Of a DNA stretch of 64,000 nt, positions 52,141 through 64,000 are shown piece after piece (the first letter of the stretch is position 1; every line of letters starts with the position of its first letter). The notes below the pieces were generated by a model. It did not search any database, was not told where the DNA came from, and saw only the letters and a program-made list of their open reading frames with translations. Origin of the DNA: Archilochus colubris (taxonomy: Eukaryota > Chordata > Aves > Apodiformes > Trochilidae); assembly GCA_023079485.1 (NCBI GenBank), contig CM041084.1, positions 121,570,467-121,634,466 on the forward strand. Direction: 5' to 3'. The position numbers and the translations under genes were made by a program.

Positions 52141-54955
52141 AGCTACAGTGATGGGAATGGGATAATATTTAATTATACTGGGGAACTAATAAAGAAACAA
52201 AGGCAAATCAGCTGAAGTGTCATGGGAGCATAGGGAACAATGCATGTTCTCCTGATCACACAACCACAGCTCACCACTAGTTAAGCTGCTAATGTGACAA
52301 AGCCATGAAAAAAGGAAATGTCACCCAGGGGCCCAAAGGCAAGACTTGTACCCCTGAATACTAATGAGATGTCCTCATAATAGGTTGTACCTGTTGGTCA
52401 CCCATCATCAAGAATGTTTTGAGAGGATGGGATAAACATGGCAAGAACTAACTGAATGTCCAGGAAGGAGGAGAAGCCCTCATAGTGAGCAGCTGTCTAA
52501 CCTAAGAGCATGAAATGCAGGAAGTGATATGACTGATCCAATAAGAGGAATAGCTACAACAGAAAGGGAAAGAACCCTTTAAGCTAAAGGATCATTCTCA
52601 TTGTGCATGGAAAAATATTACCACTGTAGCAAGTACATTCTTTTTCTGAAAGTCTCTTTACTGACAGATGACGAATTCTGTGTAATCATAAATAAGAAAC
52701 ATCTACATTTAACTATGCCAGAAAGTATTGATACGTAATTTTTATTTTATTGATATCTCCAAAGACCAAAGAAGATAAAAGCACTTTCATTCTATAGTGG
52801 AAAAACATGGCTAGCAAAAGCTGAAATATCCTTCTGTGCTAAAAATGGATGCAAAATTACCGTCTGGGACTTTTTGTTTTGTTTTGTTTTGTTTTTCTCT
52901 CTTGGTCTCCATATCAGTGCTGTAACACTAACTAAGTGAAGAACTAGTGCCAAAGAAATCTTCATAAAACCATGGGCTTGCTCATTGTAAAATGAGTAAA
53001 CTGCCGGCTGAAAAGCAGGGATTGGTTTTCTGGAATATGCACCCTTTTTTTTCTGTAAACATTTTTTATATGCAGTTTAAAACTAGTGAAAGTGTAGCTC
53101 TTCATCTATGCAGCTCACTTAGGAAGTTTTCTTCATCTGCACAACCTCTTTGTCACAAAAGTATGCAATCTTCATATTTAAAATCTTTCTTTGAGAACAA
53201 CCTTCCTTGCATAACAAGTAAATAAGTAAAAGCATACGTTAGAAATTTAATGGAACCATATTTTTATGAATACTTTTGCTCAGTCCATGACAAGAATTTG
53301 ATTAGGTTTTTTCTTCAGTTTGCTCTGTTCATCTATACTGTTATTGCTGGGCTTTTTACTTTTTCGTCATGAATGTCTGAAATATTTTATCCAGCAAACA
53401 TGTGTATTCATGTATGAATGAGCCTATTTGCATGTGAATCTACATATTTATACACAAACATTTTTTTTATGCTGAAAATGCTGATCTGTATATGTACAAG
53501 GCAGACAACTGAATGTAAAAATAAATTTGAATGTAAAATCTGCTAGGCAGCCAGTAAATCTGGCCTATATACTTCTTTCCTTTCCAGACAGGCAAAACTC
53601 CAGCTTTCTTTTTTTCTTTAAACTAAAACATCAGGAGACCACATACACAATGATTCTCATCCCCCTCCTCTCTATTTTTCAAGCATTCAATACTCAAAAA
53701 TCCAGTTAAAGCCATTAAAAAATGGCAGCTTCTTAATACTCTTTATAGGCTAATCTTTGTGAAGGTCACAAAAATTTGCTTGCCTTTCTCCTAGCATTCC
53801 AAAAGCTAGGGAATTCCCACCTACCTGTCATTGTCACCTTATCAACACACCCTACAAATGATACTTCTGTTCTGTTAGCCAGAAGTCATAGCCTTATATC
53901 TCTCCCGGTATGACTGTACTTTCCTTCTTCCTCCTCATGAGGGACTGAGAAAAAAAACATTTCCTTTTTATAAATGCTGTCAAAATGTTTGTGATTAATT
54001 TCAAATTTGTCACTTCTCTATTAAGTAATAACCACTATGTAGGTCTAATTTGCATCTCATCATTAAGGTAAAAAAATTGAGTTGAAAGCTTTCCTTGTTA
54101 AAAACGGTTTTTAATAAGGTCCTGCTTTTGTTAATTTAAAGTAATGTGCAGTATTTCTGGGCCCATAAATTTGAATTATAGTTCAGTATACTCTATGCAG
54201 TGTTTTTGATTCCTTTGTGTTTTAAAATACTTGAATACACGAATAGCCATACTAAGATTTTACCATGCTAGCTGGTCCAGTGCCCCACCTTTGAACATGG
54301 TCAGTAGCTGAAGACTAGGTAAGAATTTAAAAATAAATTAATTTTGCAATGAATAATACTTATGCATTTACTCCTCCTATTTCCAAGACTATTTCTGATT
54401 GCTTCAGTGTCTGGCATAACAGCTTGAAAACAGCAGAGGAAAGGAGGGGTAGGACACAAACAGGAAGCCAGGGAGCTATGGAACTGATCCAGTAAGTTCC
54501 AAGATAAGGTAAGATATTGATTTTTAAGGGTTAGGCAATCCACTGAGAAAAGAAGAAATGTACTGCACATGTTAAATGATTGTATTATGTAGAAAGACAG
54601 AAATAAAATATTCCATGTAGTAAATTTTGTGGAAAATTTTCTAGGCTAAGTTGTTCATGAAATGCTTCCAGCTCAGAGACATTTGTAAACACTATCCATT
54701 CCATTCAACAATAACAGGTAAGAAACCAATGCATACACCGCAATAATTTATGAACCAATGGAAATGTTAGTTCTGCTTTAAAATAGGTTGATCTGTGTTT
54801 TAACTATGTTTAATTCAAAACGTTGCAAGTCCAAGTAATAAAAATGTCATGCACAGAATTTGATTGCTCTACTATTTTTCTGAACTCAGCCTGGAAACTG
54901 GAGAAATGGCAGCTTTCCCTTCTGTCTCCAGCACACCAGTAATACTCTGAAGAGG
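52141..54955. other. Unassigned non-coding DNA
   Basis: 52141-52660 could be more of the eroded LINE but is not alignable by eye. A (TTTTG)n tract lies at 52872-52896. The rest is AT-rich without recognised features; open frames are below 90 codons. Confidence 0.55.
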
Positions 54956-54982
54956 AAAAAAAAAAAAAAAAAAAAAAAAAAA
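54956..54982. repeat. Poly(A)27 run
   Basis: This is an uninterrupted run of 27 A. The nearest AATAAA-type word upstream is more than 100 bases away and there is no recognisable retroposed gene before it, so it is treated as a homopolymer. It sits 20 bases before the hairpin at 55002. Confidence 0.95.
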
Positions 54983-55001
54983 GGAAATAACTTTAACTTG
55001 A

Positions 55002-55088
55002 TATTTAAGTTGGAAGTTGGGTTTCATATCATTTCATAACAATTACTGTTTCAAAAAACAGAATGATGTCCAACTTCCAACTTCAATA
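55002..55088. repeat. Long hairpin with perfect 14-bp arms
   Basis: AAGTTGGAAGTTGG (55007-55020) is the exact reverse complement of CCAACTTCCAACTT (55070-55083). One mismatch outward, four more pairs (55002-55005 with 55085-55088) extend the stem. Inward, ATCATT (55028-55033) pairs with AATGAT (55062-55067) after an asymmetric bulge, and CTGTTT/AAACAG (55047-55060) can form a tip helix. The overall length of about 87 bases fits a microRNA precursor, but the bulge is large and no seed is recognised. It could also be a short inverted-repeat transposon relic. Confidence 0.85.
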
Positions 55089-56389
55089 CCGTTTTTCATC
55101 CATCTTGTCACTCTAGGGAAAAATCACAGAACCACCCAGTAACTTGCTATAAATGGCAAACCTCTCTGCATGTTGCCCAGTATTAGGAGGTCAGTGGTGA
55201 TGGAGGGTGAGATTAAGATAAATTTATCCACTGTTCAATCAACTCAGTGGGCCCAATTCCCATTTGCAGAGAGACCCTTTATAACATTGTGCAGGATAAG
55301 AGGCTTTAAATTACATACATTTGCAACCACATTAAGGCCTTTGTATAAATGAGAATCATCTGATCTGAACCTCTCCTATTGAAGCTACAATAGAGAATTG
55401 GAACAGGCAAATACGCCTATTATTAACTAGAAGTATTAAACGTCTTCTTTTATGAGCATTCCAATTCCACAACATTAATAATGATCCTCTTCCTAAGAAA
55501 ATAAAAAGGAAAAGTGTGTGTACTGTGTCATTTGCACATTGTTCGTACCTGCTTTTATAGTGGCAATTTCTCAAGACTTCCATGAATAGGCAGGACAGGA
55601 CAGATAGCCTGTTCCCTTACATGGCTGACTAGCAGACTGTAACTTGCTTATTGCTTACTCACTCACAGTCACTTTCTAATAGGGAAAAATTCCTTATTCC
55701 TTCCTGGTTTTGAAATCCAAGTGAAAAACAAAATGTGTAACAACATGATGTATTTGGCCTGCTCCCATTAGAGTTAAATACAGCCTTTTCAATTTTCATT
55801 TCCGACAGAAGATATGTGACAAATGACATCGTAATTTTCTTATTCCTTCATGTTCATAAAACATTGATAATATGATTTTTACCTTCCCTTTGTTCTCAAT
55901 TAAATGAAATGTACCAATACAATTAATGTGTTCTTGCAATTTAGTTTTTCTTTAGAGGTTTCTCTTGTCTCTGATTAACAGCGTTTTCTACCCATTCTGA
56001 GAACCCCCAACTGCTGTTCAGAATGTTTCATTATGCCTGGCAGCTATCAATACAATTGTGAACCAATATCATTTTAATTGTTTCACTAATAACTTGTTTT
56101 AAATGATTCAACAGTCATCAGGAAAGATAAGTGCTCTTGTACCCTGCAGGCTTGTAGGGATGATGGTATGAGGCAATGTAACAGAGTGCTGTATCAGAGT
56201 AATGAAACCGTATGCACAAGATAATGACAAAGCACTTGCATTGCTGTAAAGATAAATGAAAACAGTAGATCTTCTTTTCACTGTAATATAACATCCATTC
56301 CTATCTCCCATTTCAATCATTAGACTTTCCAAACAGATTACTACATGAATACACATATGCAACATGTCCCACAATAATAACTGCATGCT
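55089..56389. other. Unassigned non-coding DNA
   Basis: No gene or transposon recognised; open frames are below 95 codons. Texture gradually changes toward the repeat-free block that follows. Confidence 0.6.
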
Positions 56390-56900
56390 CCCATCTATCC
56401 AGGCAGATGGTGAATGATGGAGTTAACGAGCTTTACAAATGCTCTTGTTAATTAACAAAAATTGTTACTTTCTCATTTGAGGGGGGCTTATAAATTAGAC
56501 TTAATTACACTAGATAATTGCAACAGCCAGCTACTGTGCAACTCGCTCATGTTCTGCTCTTTCAATGGCAAATCAACAATTGCAACCCTTGCCTATTTGT
56601 GTAGATGAATTTAATAAGCAAACAGCCCTTTTATGTTAATGGTTTACTGGCATTCATGGGTTTGGCAGGAGAAATGTGCTGGGGGAGGGTTTGCTAATGG
56701 CAGCACATAATCATATTAATTAAAATATAACTGCCATTTAAAGATTTGTAGTGTAGAATTAGAGCATGTTGGGAACTGAGAAAATCAAGCGAGAGTGCAT
56801 ATTAGCACCATTACTCTGTGCTCCCTGCACAGCAGTCAGCAACCTCATGTGTCATAAATGTAATTTATGAGTGCTGTTTTCTTTGAAATATATGTTTTTA
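56390..56900. promoter_or_regulatory. Candidate enhancer-like block rich in TAATTA sites
   Basis: Three extended TAAT palindromes occur within 280 bases: GTTAATTAAC (56447-56456), TTAATTAC (56501-56508) and ATTAATTAA (56715-56723). Further CTAATGG and CAATTG words lie between them. Such clusters are known from homeodomain-bound developmental enhancers. The block has no simple repeat, transposon end or open frame of note, and several balanced, non-repetitive words such as CAGCCAGCTACTGTGCAACT. I judge it the likeliest conserved non-coding element in the window, on texture alone; no gene is attached. Confidence 0.32.
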
Positions 56901-59188
56901 GTTCACTCATTAGAATGTAAAAATTTGCAATGTCTGCTTCAGAAGGTTCAAAATAAATTCACTTAGAGCTGAGACCCATGGTCTGGTTTTAACAAATCCC
57001 TCAACAATGGTTTTTTTATTACTTGCGTAATTTCTTGTAGTAAAACCAAGCATTCGGTCCTTTGAAGATGTATTCCATGTTTTATTGCAAATGTAAGTCA
57101 TACTATCATTATAAATTCTATATTATTAGACATTTTGTAATTCACTATCATTTTTATGGGTCTTTAATAAATACAGAGGGATTTTTTTGTTTGGCACTGG
57201 AAAAAACAGTGCACCAATTTTACCACTTTATTTTTGGTTCTATGGAAAGACAGTGTCAAAAAATCTTTTGAAAGCTTTGGGATTTTTCCGGTTTCCTGGA
57301 TCCCTTTATCAGTTTACAAGAACATTTCTATCTAAATCAATTCCACTTATACAGCTTCTACAAAAGTGCTAAGATATATTTTCTGTAGAGGGTAGTCACC
57401 TATTTGCTGAGATCCCTGAGAAAGCAACTTCCCATAAAGTCCCTCTGAGAGGAAATGATCCCTGGAATTAGAGGCATCTGAGTGACAGGAGGCAAGAAAC
57501 TCGAATCATATTAATTCTCTAATTTCCAGCAGAATAGAGGCAGTATGGTATATCATTTTTTCATATATAAGTGTTACAGAATGTAAGAAAAATGTTTTGT
57601 GAGTGTATATGTTTTATTTACATAACACTTGTATTACATTATCTTCAGCAATGTGAATCAGTTTAAAAGTCATTGGTATATTGTGTCACCTGGGATTATC
57701 ACATTGTCTTTCCATACTGCACAACACAAAAAGAAGCAAAATCCCAAATATGACATGACAGCAACTTTGTTTAAATATTTATTTGTTTGTTTTAATTATC
57801 TCTTTAAAATGCAGATCTGAAAATCAGTGCACCAAGGAGGAAATCCTAGTTCCTCTGAAGCAAAAGACAGAATCCCATCACCTTGAGAAGGGTGCCTTAT
57901 CACACAAGTTAGGGCAATTCTTGACAAAATGGAAGTGTTATGGTACCCACAGGATTTTTGGCCTTACAGGCTGACAGCACAGAATTGGAAGTGGCACTTC
58001 TGTCTCTTATTATTCCAAAAAGAATTGTCACAGGGGAATATTTCAGCATCTAGCAATCGAGGACTTCTGATTCTTCCGTTGTTATGAGAGATATTGCCGT
58101 CTTCTCACAGATGACATTAGGTGGAATAATTTTATTTTCAGCCCCCTTCTCCCCCAATATGCACCCTAATATCTGCATCTTATCTGCTGTAATTGACATG
58201 ACTGTAATGGTTGTTTATAGGGCTGTCTCTACATCTGACAATATATTCCAATGTTTTGATATTATCACTGTATATTACCATACAGGCATGACAGACAATC
58301 ACTGACATATATTTGAGCAATTGCAGCATATTTTATTGACAATTCTACACTGCAACTATATATTAATTATAGTAGAGACTATATCATACCAGTGACAATT
58401 ATACTATTTTGAGCACAGCTAAAAATAAAATCTTTATAAGCTAATTTGTTAACATGGAATAGTTACAAGTAAAACTGGAGATATGCATTTCTTTGTTCTA
58501 AATTAGATGTCCGTGGTGATGACCATAAAAGATACTGCAATTTTTATCGAGTTTGCAACAAGTTCCTCTCTAAATTGAGGGGATTTTTTCTCTACACCAT
58601 ACCCATCAATGAGGGTCTTGCAAATCATCTTGTGTTTAAAACATTACATTATTTTTTTCAGACATTACCAGCTGAAGAGAGGATAGTCATAGAGTCTGGT
58701 GACTGAAAGCTCAAGAGTAAGTATGTCAAGTATGTCCCAGACTACATCCACTCTGCATAGAAAACAAAGATTTGGGGTTTAGTTGACCAGGACCTCCTTT
58801 TTTTTCTGTTACAGGAATGATCTCCCCAGCAGCTGCTAAGAGAAGTTTTGAATCTGATGATTTCTATTCCAGATGATTGATAACAAAGGACCTGATTCTA
58901 TATCCAGCAAATAATACAAGTGAAAAGCATCTCAGAAAATCAGAAAAAGCTTTGAACAGCTGACAGGATTAGTTCCTAAATTTCAGCAAAGCATTTCCCA
59001 CTGTAAGAATTGTAAATAAGCCACCTCATTTCCGTTTTCTTCTCATATATTCTTTTGCCAAAAATAACTGGCTGAGCTGAGTTTATGTGCAGGATTTCTT
59101 CACTAAGGAGTCAGGGCATTGAAAAGGAGAAAAGTGCAGAATCTGGAGATGAGAAGCATATGCTTACACAAATCATACTGCCCATGGA
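56901..59188. other. Unassigned AT-rich non-coding DNA
   Basis: No gene, RNA gene or transposon recognised. 58320-58400 is particularly AT-rich. Open frames are below 75 codons. Confidence 0.62.
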
Positions 59189-59217
59189 AGTGAGTGAGTG
59201 AGTGAGTGAGTGAGTGA
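59189..59217. repeat. (GTGA)7 microsatellite
   Basis: Seven perfect GTGA units (59190-59217) plus one base form a tetranucleotide microsatellite. The Ser-Leu-Thr-His repeats in minus-strand open frames of 74-110 codons here are translations of this array and are not evidence of genes. Its perfection suggests it is length-polymorphic. Confidence 0.96.
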
Positions 59218-61600
59218 ACAGCAGGAAAGTCTCCCATAGAGCTGGCAATGAGGAAGAGATGAGCAGGGGTTTTGCTTTTGGAAATGCAAGGGATAGCTTG
59301 ACGATGTGGGGAGAAGGGGATGGGTTTCCTGGGGCATGCAGAGGAAGCAGGTTGTGCTTGCACATCCACCCACCCCACGATGGCTCTGCAGCAGCAATGC
59401 CCATCACCATGATTTTGCCAGCCTTGATTTATCAAAATTCTTTGATATTAGAATTTCCAGACTGTCCTTAGCCCTTGGCCACCACCTCTGAACTTGGTAT
59501 CACAACAATATGGAGTGGGCTACTTTGTTCTCTCCTGTTCTAAAAATAGTCTTTTCCCAGCTCTCCAATGGCCAGTGGCTGACCACCAGTGAGTTGTGTA
59601 TAGCTTTGGGCCTCTGTTCAACCTATGCCTATATTTTCAAGGCCTTTGCTGTTATCCCACAGGTTAAAACCAGGAGACACCTGCACTGAGCTCCAGCTCA
59701 CACAGTATGTTTTCATAATAAGTTGATAATAGGCTAGAAGTAGAAAGTTCCATAGAACAAGGTAAACTTAGAGGAAGGTAGAGTTAGCCCAAAGTCTATG
59801 TGTTGTTACTGGCAATGAAAATACAGCTTTGCAAGAAATATGCAGCACATACTTAGAAAAACAAAAAACAAAAAAAAAAAAAACAAGGAAAACAGCTGGG
59901 AAACTCATTAATGCTGGGAAAAACACAAAACTCCTGGAGCCTGAGTACTCTTTGATGAGTCTTACAAAAACACTAGAATTGTTGTGGAAGGTGATCAGGT
60001 TAGTCTGCAGGATGTGCCCTTGATGAAGTTGAATTGATTATACTTTAGCTAATCACTGCTTTGCACCAATATGCACAGAAACATCAGGTAACAACCAACA
60101 CTATCTTCCATATCAGTTGAAACACAATCTAGAATAGTTTTCTGCTGGCCACCTTTGGCTTTCTAATTTACTAATAAAATGCTAAGAGAATAAGTTTCTT
60201 TTTTTTCCCTTTTTTTCCTTTTTTTTTTTAATGTAAAATCAAAACCTGGTGTTTACAAGAGAATAACTGCAGCTTTGCAAGTGTGCTTTTTGCTCTCTAT
60301 ATGTTTCTCATTTGGAGAGGTGGCCTCTTACTTTGACTGCCTTTAATGCAAGGCCCTTAGCATTGTACTGTCCAATAACAATTGCAAAAATCTTCAACTA
60401 AAGAAACCAAAACCCAATTATCCACTCTATGAATCAATAGCAAAAATAATGCAAAAATTCTGTAATCAACACATCTCCAGACAGAAAAGGTTTCCTAGAC
60501 AACCTTGCAATGATGTTGGTAGTTGTAGTTGTAACATTCCTCAAGATCATCTTGGAATAATCAAATGTAGTCAAGGTGGCAAGAACAACACCTAACATCA
60601 TTCCCCTAAATCCCTGCTTAGCTACAGGTCTTATGCAGATGATTTCCAGACGAGCATATTTAACTGGACCCACACAATGTTACATGGTTGACAAAAAGAA
60701 CACTAAATACAAATGAATACCAACGAATAAATAAAAGTTTAAGCTATTGTACTTTGTAGTCAAACAACAGAAAAACATCCACAAATAAGAAAAGGGATTG
60801 AAAATTAAGACTTCTAGTCAGTGGCTAGTTAACACCACTAAACTGCAGAGCATATTCTGTGAAAAGTCATGGAGATGGGTGCAATATTACACAATATATG
60901 TTTATATTAATGTAACAGTGCATACTTATATGTAATTGTGTCTAACACACAACCCCTTTCTGTGCAGGCTACAGAAGTTTTCTTCTTCCTTGCATTGGTG
61001 ATACATGAGAAATAAATCCAGAGTAAAGTTTTTTTGTAGCTGCACCTTTTTGTTGAGATATCTGGATGAATGCTTATGCTGTGGGTACTGCTGTCAAAAG
61101 CTTTTCTCTTACATGAGACTTCCTTTTACATGAATAAAACTGAGGATTTGGTGGGACTTGGTTTTGTTTAATTAGGAAAAAAAATATGGTGGGTTTTTTT
61201 TATGGTGTTTTGTGGGTTTTTTTATTTTATTTTTATTTATCCAGTGCTGCTCATACAAAGCTCTCCAGTCCAGTGTGTCTTTTTTTAGTTTTGCTTTATG
61301 TTCTTTTTTTCAAGATTAAAACATTACTATACTGACAAAAGGGGCTGTATAAATCAAGAAATACGTAGATGGGGGTTAATCAGTGATCTGCCCAATCTGG
61401 GCTTCATACTGAATTTTATATTTTTCTTTCTCTTTTTCTATCAGTCATATTGTAGGTGAATCTGAAGGAAGACTAAGAGGCCAATACCAGCTGCACACCC
61501 CTTTGTTTCTGTTTTTCCATTTTGTCTTATGATGCATTTTTGAGCTCTGTCCTCATAAAACAGGCCAAGGTGGTCAATGCTGCAGTGGTTTTCAGTTACC
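59218..61600. other. Unassigned non-coding DNA with homopolymer patches
   Basis: A poly(A) run of about 16 (around 59869-59884), T-rich tracts at 60198-60232, and a T/G-rich tract at about 61178-61245 are present. No gene or transposon was recognised. Confidence 0.62.
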
Positions 61601-64000
61601 TCATTTATAGCTTTTATTCTTAAATACGTACATCTTATAGTAGAACCTAATCATTATGTAACATTTAAAAATATGACAGAAGATCTCATGTAATGTACAG
61701 ATACTACCCAGAGTTTTGCTCGTGATGATACTATGTACAGAACCATAATGAATTCTAGTTTTGGATCCCTCCCTCACATCCCTTATACCGCTAACCACCT
61801 GACCAGTGATTTCCATCTTGGCGATGCATTTCTGTGCTCTCGTAAGCTGGATATGTAACAAAGCTCTCACACACAATAACAAACTGCTGTATCTCCTGTG
61901 TTTCCCATACTTACTCCCATTCAAGACCATTCGACAGAAAAGAGCGGAAACCCAATATGATGTCCAGAGGTACTCTGCTCTATCAAACACAGCAAAAAGT
62001 AAGCAAGATGGAGAACACTTTGAGCATTCACATCTGCTCAGCTGTAAATGGTAGACAGTATTCATGCCTGTGAATTTTTGGTAAATTTGAGTTAAGTCTT
62101 TTCATGGAAATGCACTGACCCACTAAAGAAATGCAACAGGTGTTTTAAAAGTCTCTTACTCTGGGCCACGTCACTCTCTGTTAACCAATGGCAAATGACA
62201 TTATACTGAATGGTTCATTCATATTTCCCATCTCCCATTGTATCAATATATATCAGCAGTATGAATAAAATGAAATAGAATAGCTGTATCTCAACAACTT
62301 GCCCACAGTGCTCTGGTTTAAATGCTTAGGAAGTTTTCTTTAAGGAATTTCATCCTGGTCTTCATTTTCATGGTATTTTGCCCACTGGACCATTGCATAC
62401 TGCAAAAAATTCAAACCAAAGCTAAAGTCTAGCCTCATGACTGAAAAGTTTCATATTAAATGAAAGATGTTATTAAGCTGTTTATAATACATAAATAGTG
62501 GTTTATTTCTCATTAGAGGGTCATCGATTATAAACCAGAATTCCCCTTTTATTGATACCGGTGAACAGTTAACCTTAGGACTGGATAAGGCATGAAATTT
62601 CCTTATGATAACATTACATTGACAACAGAGAGTATAAGATTTTGTTTTCTAATAATAGCTAAAGCAGCTAAAATTTAAAGCAGGAAGTTATAAATACTTT
62701 CCTTTTATCTGTTATTTTTGCTCATTATTAACAAAAATTAAAATTTTAAAGGATAAGAATGATTCCATGAAGACAAGAATGTTCTACTTTCCTGCTATAC
62801 CTTCTAAAACTCACTTGCTGCTAAAGCTTTCTATTTGCTGCAGAACCATCTACTATCTACAGCCACAAAAATCTGAAGCAATTAGGAAGAAATTAAATCA
62901 ATTATATATTTTTGTGAAATACAACTCTGCTTTGTATTTACTATTCATCAAAGTATTTGAAAGGTTTTTTTCTTTTTTAAATATGAGTGCATTTTCAATC
63001 AGTGAATTATAAATAATATGGAAGGAATTTCTATTGATTCCTCTGTTTCCTAATCAAATAGGTGTCATACAAAAAGGACTTATTCTACGTTTCTATGTTT
63101 ACATGAATTTCCTCTTTCCATTTTGATTTTCAGATTTTCATGTGTCTTGAAAATTCTAATGTGAAGTAAAATTGAAAAGCCTGGAACTTCAGCAAGAAAA
63201 CAAATGGGAATAAACAAAACAAAGGTCTATAAAGTACTGAATGAATAATAGAGTATATATTGAGTCTTTTCATTGTCTACATCTCACAGCACAAGAAAAA
63301 GGAGATACTAAAAAGCAGCAAATTCATAACTGAGACAAGTAAGTTTTTCTACAGTATGCATGCAAGTTGTAGCTGAGTCCATAACTATAGCAAAATTTAA
63401 AGTGACAATGACTTTTATAGGAAAGGTAAAAATACCCATAGTTAAAATTGTGAATGAGATACAAAATAATAATAATAATAAAAACATAATAATTTTAAAA
63501 AAACCCACCAACAATCTCTACATTTTAGACATTATACCTTTCCTCAGAGACATCTAGGACTGCTGTCAGGCAGAGTTACACTAGATGAACTATATGTTTT
63601 GCCCAAAACATTCTTGCAAATGTTTCTGCAAAACAGGAAATCAAAATACATAATGTTCTGTTCAACAGAAATTATCTTAGATGTGGCTACAAATTAGAAA
63701 TTTGTAAGACATCATGGAGCTTCTTTTTAAGAATATAGATGAACATACAAAAAAGATTTTATTCCATTACTGCTTTTGAGTGCTGAATACAAATCACTCT
63801 TCCATGTGTTTTGTTTTATGGAACAACATTCCAAATCCCTCCCTTGCTCACTGACCAGAAAGACTTCACAATTCTCACTCTACAGGCACATATCTTCATC
63901 ATTCACTCCAAGAGGTCAAGCAGAAAGAGCGGCTGATGAGCAGCTTCATGTAGTTGAAGCTGTTGTAGGGTATCAGAATGAAAACTTTTTTTACCAAACC
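61601..64000. other. Unassigned DNA with one longer open frame
   Basis: A minus-strand open frame of 154 codons (61601-62065) covers a patch with more CpG dinucleotides than its surroundings. Its product has no domain I recognise, and chance could produce it, so it is not called as a gene. A short (AAT)n repeat lies at 63466-63481. The rest is AT-rich and featureless up to the window end. Confidence 0.58.

Noticed and set aside
59103..59435. Three overlapping minus-strand open frames with Ser-Leu-Thr-His repeats
   Set aside because: The repeats come from the (GTGA)7 microsatellite, which is open in several frames.
1..64000. CRISPR array, tRNA, rRNA or bacterial operon
   Set aside because: No regularly spaced direct repeats, no cloverleaf with a T-loop and anticodon arm that I could find, and no long coding frames. 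The transposon content is vertebrate.

Overview
This window looks like non-coding, repeat-poor, AT-rich DNA from a bird (inference). The main reason is four copies of CR1, the dominant LINE family of sauropsids, each with its characteristic 3' terminus (8-bp repeats of the AATCATAG/AATCACAG type). There is also a degraded endogenous-retrovirus LTR of a kind I remember from bird genomes. I see no protein-coding gene, tRNA, rRNA, CRISPR array or bacterial-style operon. Open frames are nearly all under 100 codons. The two longest (177 and 154 codons) match nothing I recognise and are about what chance could give in 64 kb of AT-rich DNA on six frames. The window could be intergenic or lie inside a very large intron; the sequence does not decide between these.

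Layout. 1-14.9 kb: unique-looking DNA with a 32-bp minisatellite (4975-5062), a poly(A)/(GA)n tract (6613-6668), a 20-bp-arm inverted repeat (6943-7006), a C13T17 tract (11102-11131), and several stretches rich in homeodomain, POU or SOX-like words that could be regulatory. 14.9-17.9 kb: a cluster of strand-asymmetric low-complexity tracts, A/C-rich then T/G-rich. 21.1-25.5 kb: two CR1 copies flanking a GC-richer unassigned block. 25.5-38.8 kb: essentially featureless, with a compound palindrome at 28.4 kb. 38.9-42.4 kb: a 660-bp CR1 copy and a short CR1 stub. 45.0 kb: a dense group of nuclear-receptor-type half-sites. 50.4-52.2 kb: the LTR relic on the minus strand, then an old reverse-transcriptase relic on the plus strand in which parts of the palm motifs can still be read through stops and frameshifts. 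55.0 kb: a poly(A) run followed by a long hairpin. 56.4-56.9 kb: a TAATTA-rich block, my best regulatory candidate. 59.2 kb: a (GTGA)7 microsatellite.

No genes work together here, and I found no undescribed biological system I can defend. The observations most worth a second look are the half-site cluster at 45.0 kb, the two hairpins at 6.9 and 55.0 kb, the eroded LINE at 52.0 kb, and the candidate conserved blocks. Conservation itself cannot be seen from one sequence.
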